Shown here: positions 61,907-64,000 of the stretch, piece after piece
Layout: each line of letters opens with the position of its first letter
Numbering within the stretch: the first letter of the stretch is position 1
Assembly: GCF_024753285.1 (NCBI RefSeq)
Contig: NZ_JANUGW010000013.1
Location: 1 to 64,000, forward strand
Direction of reading: 5' to 3'
Length of the DNA: 64,000 nucleotides
From: Massilia pinisoli
GTDB lineage: Bacteria; Pseudomonadota; Gammaproteobacteria; Burkholderiales; Burkholderiaceae_D
Program-made: the position numbers and the translations under genes
The notes under the pieces: generated by a model
Told to the model about the DNA's origin: nothing
The model's input: only the letters and a program-made list of their open reading frames with translations
Database searches by the model: none

Positions 61907-62407
61907 ATGAGCGTATCGCGTCGCCTATTCCTGGCCGCCCTCGGTGTGGCCGGTGTCGCCGGCGGGAGCCTGGCCCGGGCCGGGGACCTGCCGCAACCCC
62001 TCGTCGCCTTTGACGACGAATTGAAGAACGGTTTCCAGAACTGGAGCTGGGCCAAGGTGCAGTTGTCGGTCCCTGCCGGCAGCGGCAAGGCGATCCGCGT
62101 CGAAGGCGATCCGTGGAGCGCGCTCGTGCTCCACCACGACGCGTTTTCGACCGAGGGTTACACCAAGCTCACCTTCCTCATCAACGGCGGCAAGGACGGC
62201 AACCAACCGCTGATGATCAAGGCCACGGCGGACGGCAAGATGATCGACGCCAGCTACGTCATCCAGCCGAAGGCGAAGACATGGGCCGTCGTCGAAGTGC
62301 CGCTGAAGGACATCAACGCGGTGGGCAAGACCATCGACGGCATCACCTGGCAGGCCCAGGGCGACCCGTATTCCGCGTACTTCATCGCGCGCATCCAGTT
62401 CGAGTGA
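61907..62407 (+). CDS. Tat-exported small beta-sandwich-like protein
   Basis: A 166-residue protein with the twin-arginine signal MSVSRRLFLAALGVAGVAGG (SRRLFL) and a cleavage site near ARA. GGAGAC precedes ATG 61907. The mature domain (PLVAFDDELKNGFQNWSWAK, then WSALVLHHDAFSTEGYTKLT) looks like an all-beta carbohydrate-binding type module, alone and with no catalytic part. Export by Tat suggests folding in the cytoplasm. Function and ligand are unknown. It is not clearly linked to its neighbours. Confidence 0.65.
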   Translation: MSVSRRLFLAALGVAGVAGGSLARAGDLPQPLVAFDDELKNGFQNWSWAKVQLSVPAGSGKAIRVEGDPWSALVLHHDAFSTEGYTKLTFLINGGKDGNQPLMIKATADGKMIDASYVIQPKAKTWAVVEVPLKDINAVGKTIDGITWQAQGDPYSAYFIARIQFE

Positions 62408-62427
62408 ATGCGCGCCGCTGACGGCAA

Positions 62428-63066
62428 TCAGGGCAGCTCGCCGCCCGAGAACGGATCGATCGAGTACGGGTACACGGTGCCCAGGAAGCCCGGCTGCGCG
62501 CGCACCCGCTCGATCCAGCGCATGACGCCCGGATGGTCGGCCAGCGCCAGCTCCGCCTCGTCGGCCCGGTGGACGTAGGCGAACAGCGACATGTCCGCGA
62601 TCGTGTAGATGTCGCCCGCGATGAACGGGCGCCCTGCCAGCTCGTGCTCGAGGATCGCCAGCGCCCGGTGCGCGACGTGGCGCAGGCGGTCGACGAGCGC
62701 CGGTGCGCGCCGCGCCAGCTTGCCCGTCAGCGTCCAGTGGCGCAGGGTGGCGATCGACGCCACGTGGTCCTGCTCGAACGACAGCCATTGCTGCACCTTC
62801 GCCTGCCCGAACGGATCGGCCGGCAGGTATGGCGTGCCGTGCGCCAGATAGGTCAGGATGGCATTCGATTCGGCCAGGGTGCGGCCGTCGTCCAGGCGCA
62901 GCGCGGGCACGGCGCCGGTCGGATTCACGGCCAGGAAGCCGGGCTGCTGGCCCTCTCCCTCGAAGATGCGGACGATCTCCGTGCGGTACGGGATGTCGAG
63001 GTGGTTCAGCAGCAGGCGCACTTTCCAGGCGTTTTGCGAAGGCAGGTAATCGTAGAGCGTAAGCAT
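62428..63066 (-). CDS. Glutathione S-transferase
   Basis: A 212-residue cytosolic GST. The thioredoxin-fold N-terminal half has YDYLPSQNAWKVRLLLNHLD (possible catalytic Ser/Asn near 10), GAVPALRLDDG (cis-Pro) and LAESNAILTYLA, the glutathione-binding block. The helical C-terminal half has RPFIAGDIYTIADMSLFAYV (N-capping box). The beta/zeta or YghU-like subclass is undecided. The start is ATG 63066, divergent from the amidohydrolase with 183 bp between. Confidence 0.9.
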   Translation of the reverse strand: MLTLYDYLPSQNAWKVRLLLNHLDIPYRTEIVRIFEGEGQQPGFLAVNPTGAVPALRLDDGRTLAESNAILTYLAHGTPYLPADPFGQAKVQQWLSFEQDHVASIATLRHWTLTGKLARRAPALVDRLRHVAHRALAILEHELAGRPFIAGDIYTIADMSLFAYVHRADEAELALADHPGVMRWIERVRAQPGFLGTVYPYSIDPFSGGELP

Positions 63067-63249
63067 TGTCGTCTCCAGTGGTCGGATGCCCATTGGACCA
63101 TCGCGCCCCTGCCGCGCACGCTCCGAATCTTGCGCTCGAACTCCGGTCCGCCGATGAGCCGCGCATTGACCACGATGTAAATTTATATACACTCTGTTTC
63201 TTGCTGTTGAACCGTACCCCGGCTCATCCATCACAAGAACGGAGACCCC

Positions 63250-64000
63250 ATGCGCAAGCCCACAAGGCCCCTGCAGTGTTCCATGCTCGCCCTGGTCGTC
63301 GCGGCCGCCGCGGCCCACGCCACCACCGTCATCGACAATGCCAACGGCTACACCTTGAATGCGCAGGGCGACGTCGTCCAGTTCACGTCGCTCGCATTCG
63401 ACGATGCCGGCCGCATCCTCGCCGTCGGTGCCGCCGCCGACGTGGCGGCGAAAGTGCCGCGGGCCACGCACGTCGACATGGCCGGCCGCACCGTGCTGCC
63501 GGGCCTCATCGACGCCCACGGCCACGTGTTCGGTCTCGGCGAGATGCTGACGCAGCTGGACTTGTCCGCCACGACCTCGTTGCCGCAGGCGCTGGCCGCG
63601 ATCGGCGACTACGCGCGCGCGAACGCGAAGGCCGCCTGGGTGCGCGGGCGCGGCTGGAACCAGGAGAACTGGAAGCTGGGCCGCTTCCCCACGGCGCAGG
63701 AATTGGACGGCGTCGTGGCCGATCGCCCCGTCTGGCTGGAGCGCGTCGACGGCCATGCCGGCTGGGCCAATGGCCGCGCGCTGGCGCTGGCCGGCATCGC
63801 GGACAAGACGCCCGACCCGGTCGGCGGCAAGATCGTGCGCGATGCGGCCGGCCACGCGACGGGCGTCCTTGTCGACGCAGCGCAGGACATGATCCACAAG
63901 GTGCTGCCGCAGCCGACGGCGCAGGAAGCCCGCACGATGCTCGACCGCGCGCTGGCAACGATGGCCAGCGTCGGCCTCACGAGTGCGCACGACGCGGGCA
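63250..64000 (+). CDS. Amidohydrolase family protein (YtcJ/AepA-like), cut by window end
   Basis: The first 250 codons of a secreted metal-dependent hydrolase. Residues 1-24 form a signal peptide (LALVVAAAAAHA). The family layout is clear: a short beta domain (GRILAVGAAADV), MAGRTVLPGLIDAHGHVFGLG with the HxH metal pair, and WVRGRGWNQENWKLG, RPVWLERVDGHAGWANGRAL, typical of the YtcJ group. GGAGAC precedes the ATG. The C-terminal half is outside the window. The substrate is unknown. Confidence 0.9.
   Translation, partial: MRKPTRPLQCSMLALVVAAAAAHATTVIDNANGYTLNAQGDVVQFTSLAFDDAGRILAVGAAADVAAKVPRATHVDMAGRTVLPGLIDAHGHVFGLGEMLTQLDLSATTSLPQALAAIGDYARANAKAAWVRGRGWNQENWKLGRFPTAQELDGVVADRPVWLERVDGHAGWANGRALALAGIADKTPDPVGGKIVRDAAGHATGVLVDAAQDMIHKVLPQPTAQEARTMLDRALATMASVGLTSAHDAG

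Overview
The window reads as the chromosome of a GC-rich betaproteobacterium, most likely an Oxalobacteraceae member close to Massilia/Telluria. This is inferred from the trxA-rho-rpmE2 block, a two-domain MaeB, a type-B L31, and the style of the large sensor kinases. No rRNA gene or CRISPR array was seen. One tRNA-Leu(CAA) is present at 51317-51401.

Left chromosomal arm (1-33.4 kb). A His-rich CDF metal exporter is coupled to a SmtB-type ArsR sensor with its operator. A Sec-exported 1,528-residue RHS protein follows, with a variable C-terminal tip, an overlapping small membrane ORF (candidate immunity gene) and a decayed second RHS fragment. Next come a PlsC-like acyltransferase, an M16 metallopeptidase, a metallophosphatase and a stand-alone PncC/CinA amidohydrolase. 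A YfiR-like / hybrid kinase / REC-PAS-GGDEF-EAL-REC operon is a c-di-GMP signalling unit. After thiL, an AraC regulator divergent from an AhpD-like protein, and maeB, there is a gmd-rmd-GT-GT operon for GDP-D-rhamnose and its transfer to a surface glycan. An MHYT hybrid kinase coupled to an HD-GYP response regulator and a periplasmic solute-binding protein finish this arm, followed by two small paralogous proteins.

Integrated island (33,511-51,334; about 17.8 kb, lower GC). It lies between an intact tRNA-Leu and an 18-bp copy of that tRNA's 3' end. Its right half is a P4-like satellite: a P4-type integrase beside the tRNA, an unknown 262-residue gene in the slot between integrase and regulator, a 175-bp-period tandem repeat with strong hairpins, and an operon alpA - ash-like - primase/helicase - small Cys-rich ORF in which every junction is a 4-bp ATGA overlap. 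The left half is cargo and debris: a large-polyvalent-protein relic, an OafA-type acyltransferase and a serine recombinase between 35-bp direct repeats, an orphan MbcA/ParS-type toxin-binding protein opposite an XRE regulator, a glycosyltransferase, a tyrosine-recombinase relic and a second OafA-SGNH acyltransferase. The cargo looks biased to cell-surface modification.

Right chromosomal arm (51.4-64 kb). This holds a KimA-like APC transporter, a membrane protein, an ArnT/PMT-like glycosyltransferase, rpmE2, rho and trxA. It continues with a HutC-type GntR regulator, an ada-2OG oxygenase pair for alkylation repair, a Tat-exported small protein, a GST, and the start of a YtcJ/AepA-type amidohydrolase cut by the window end.
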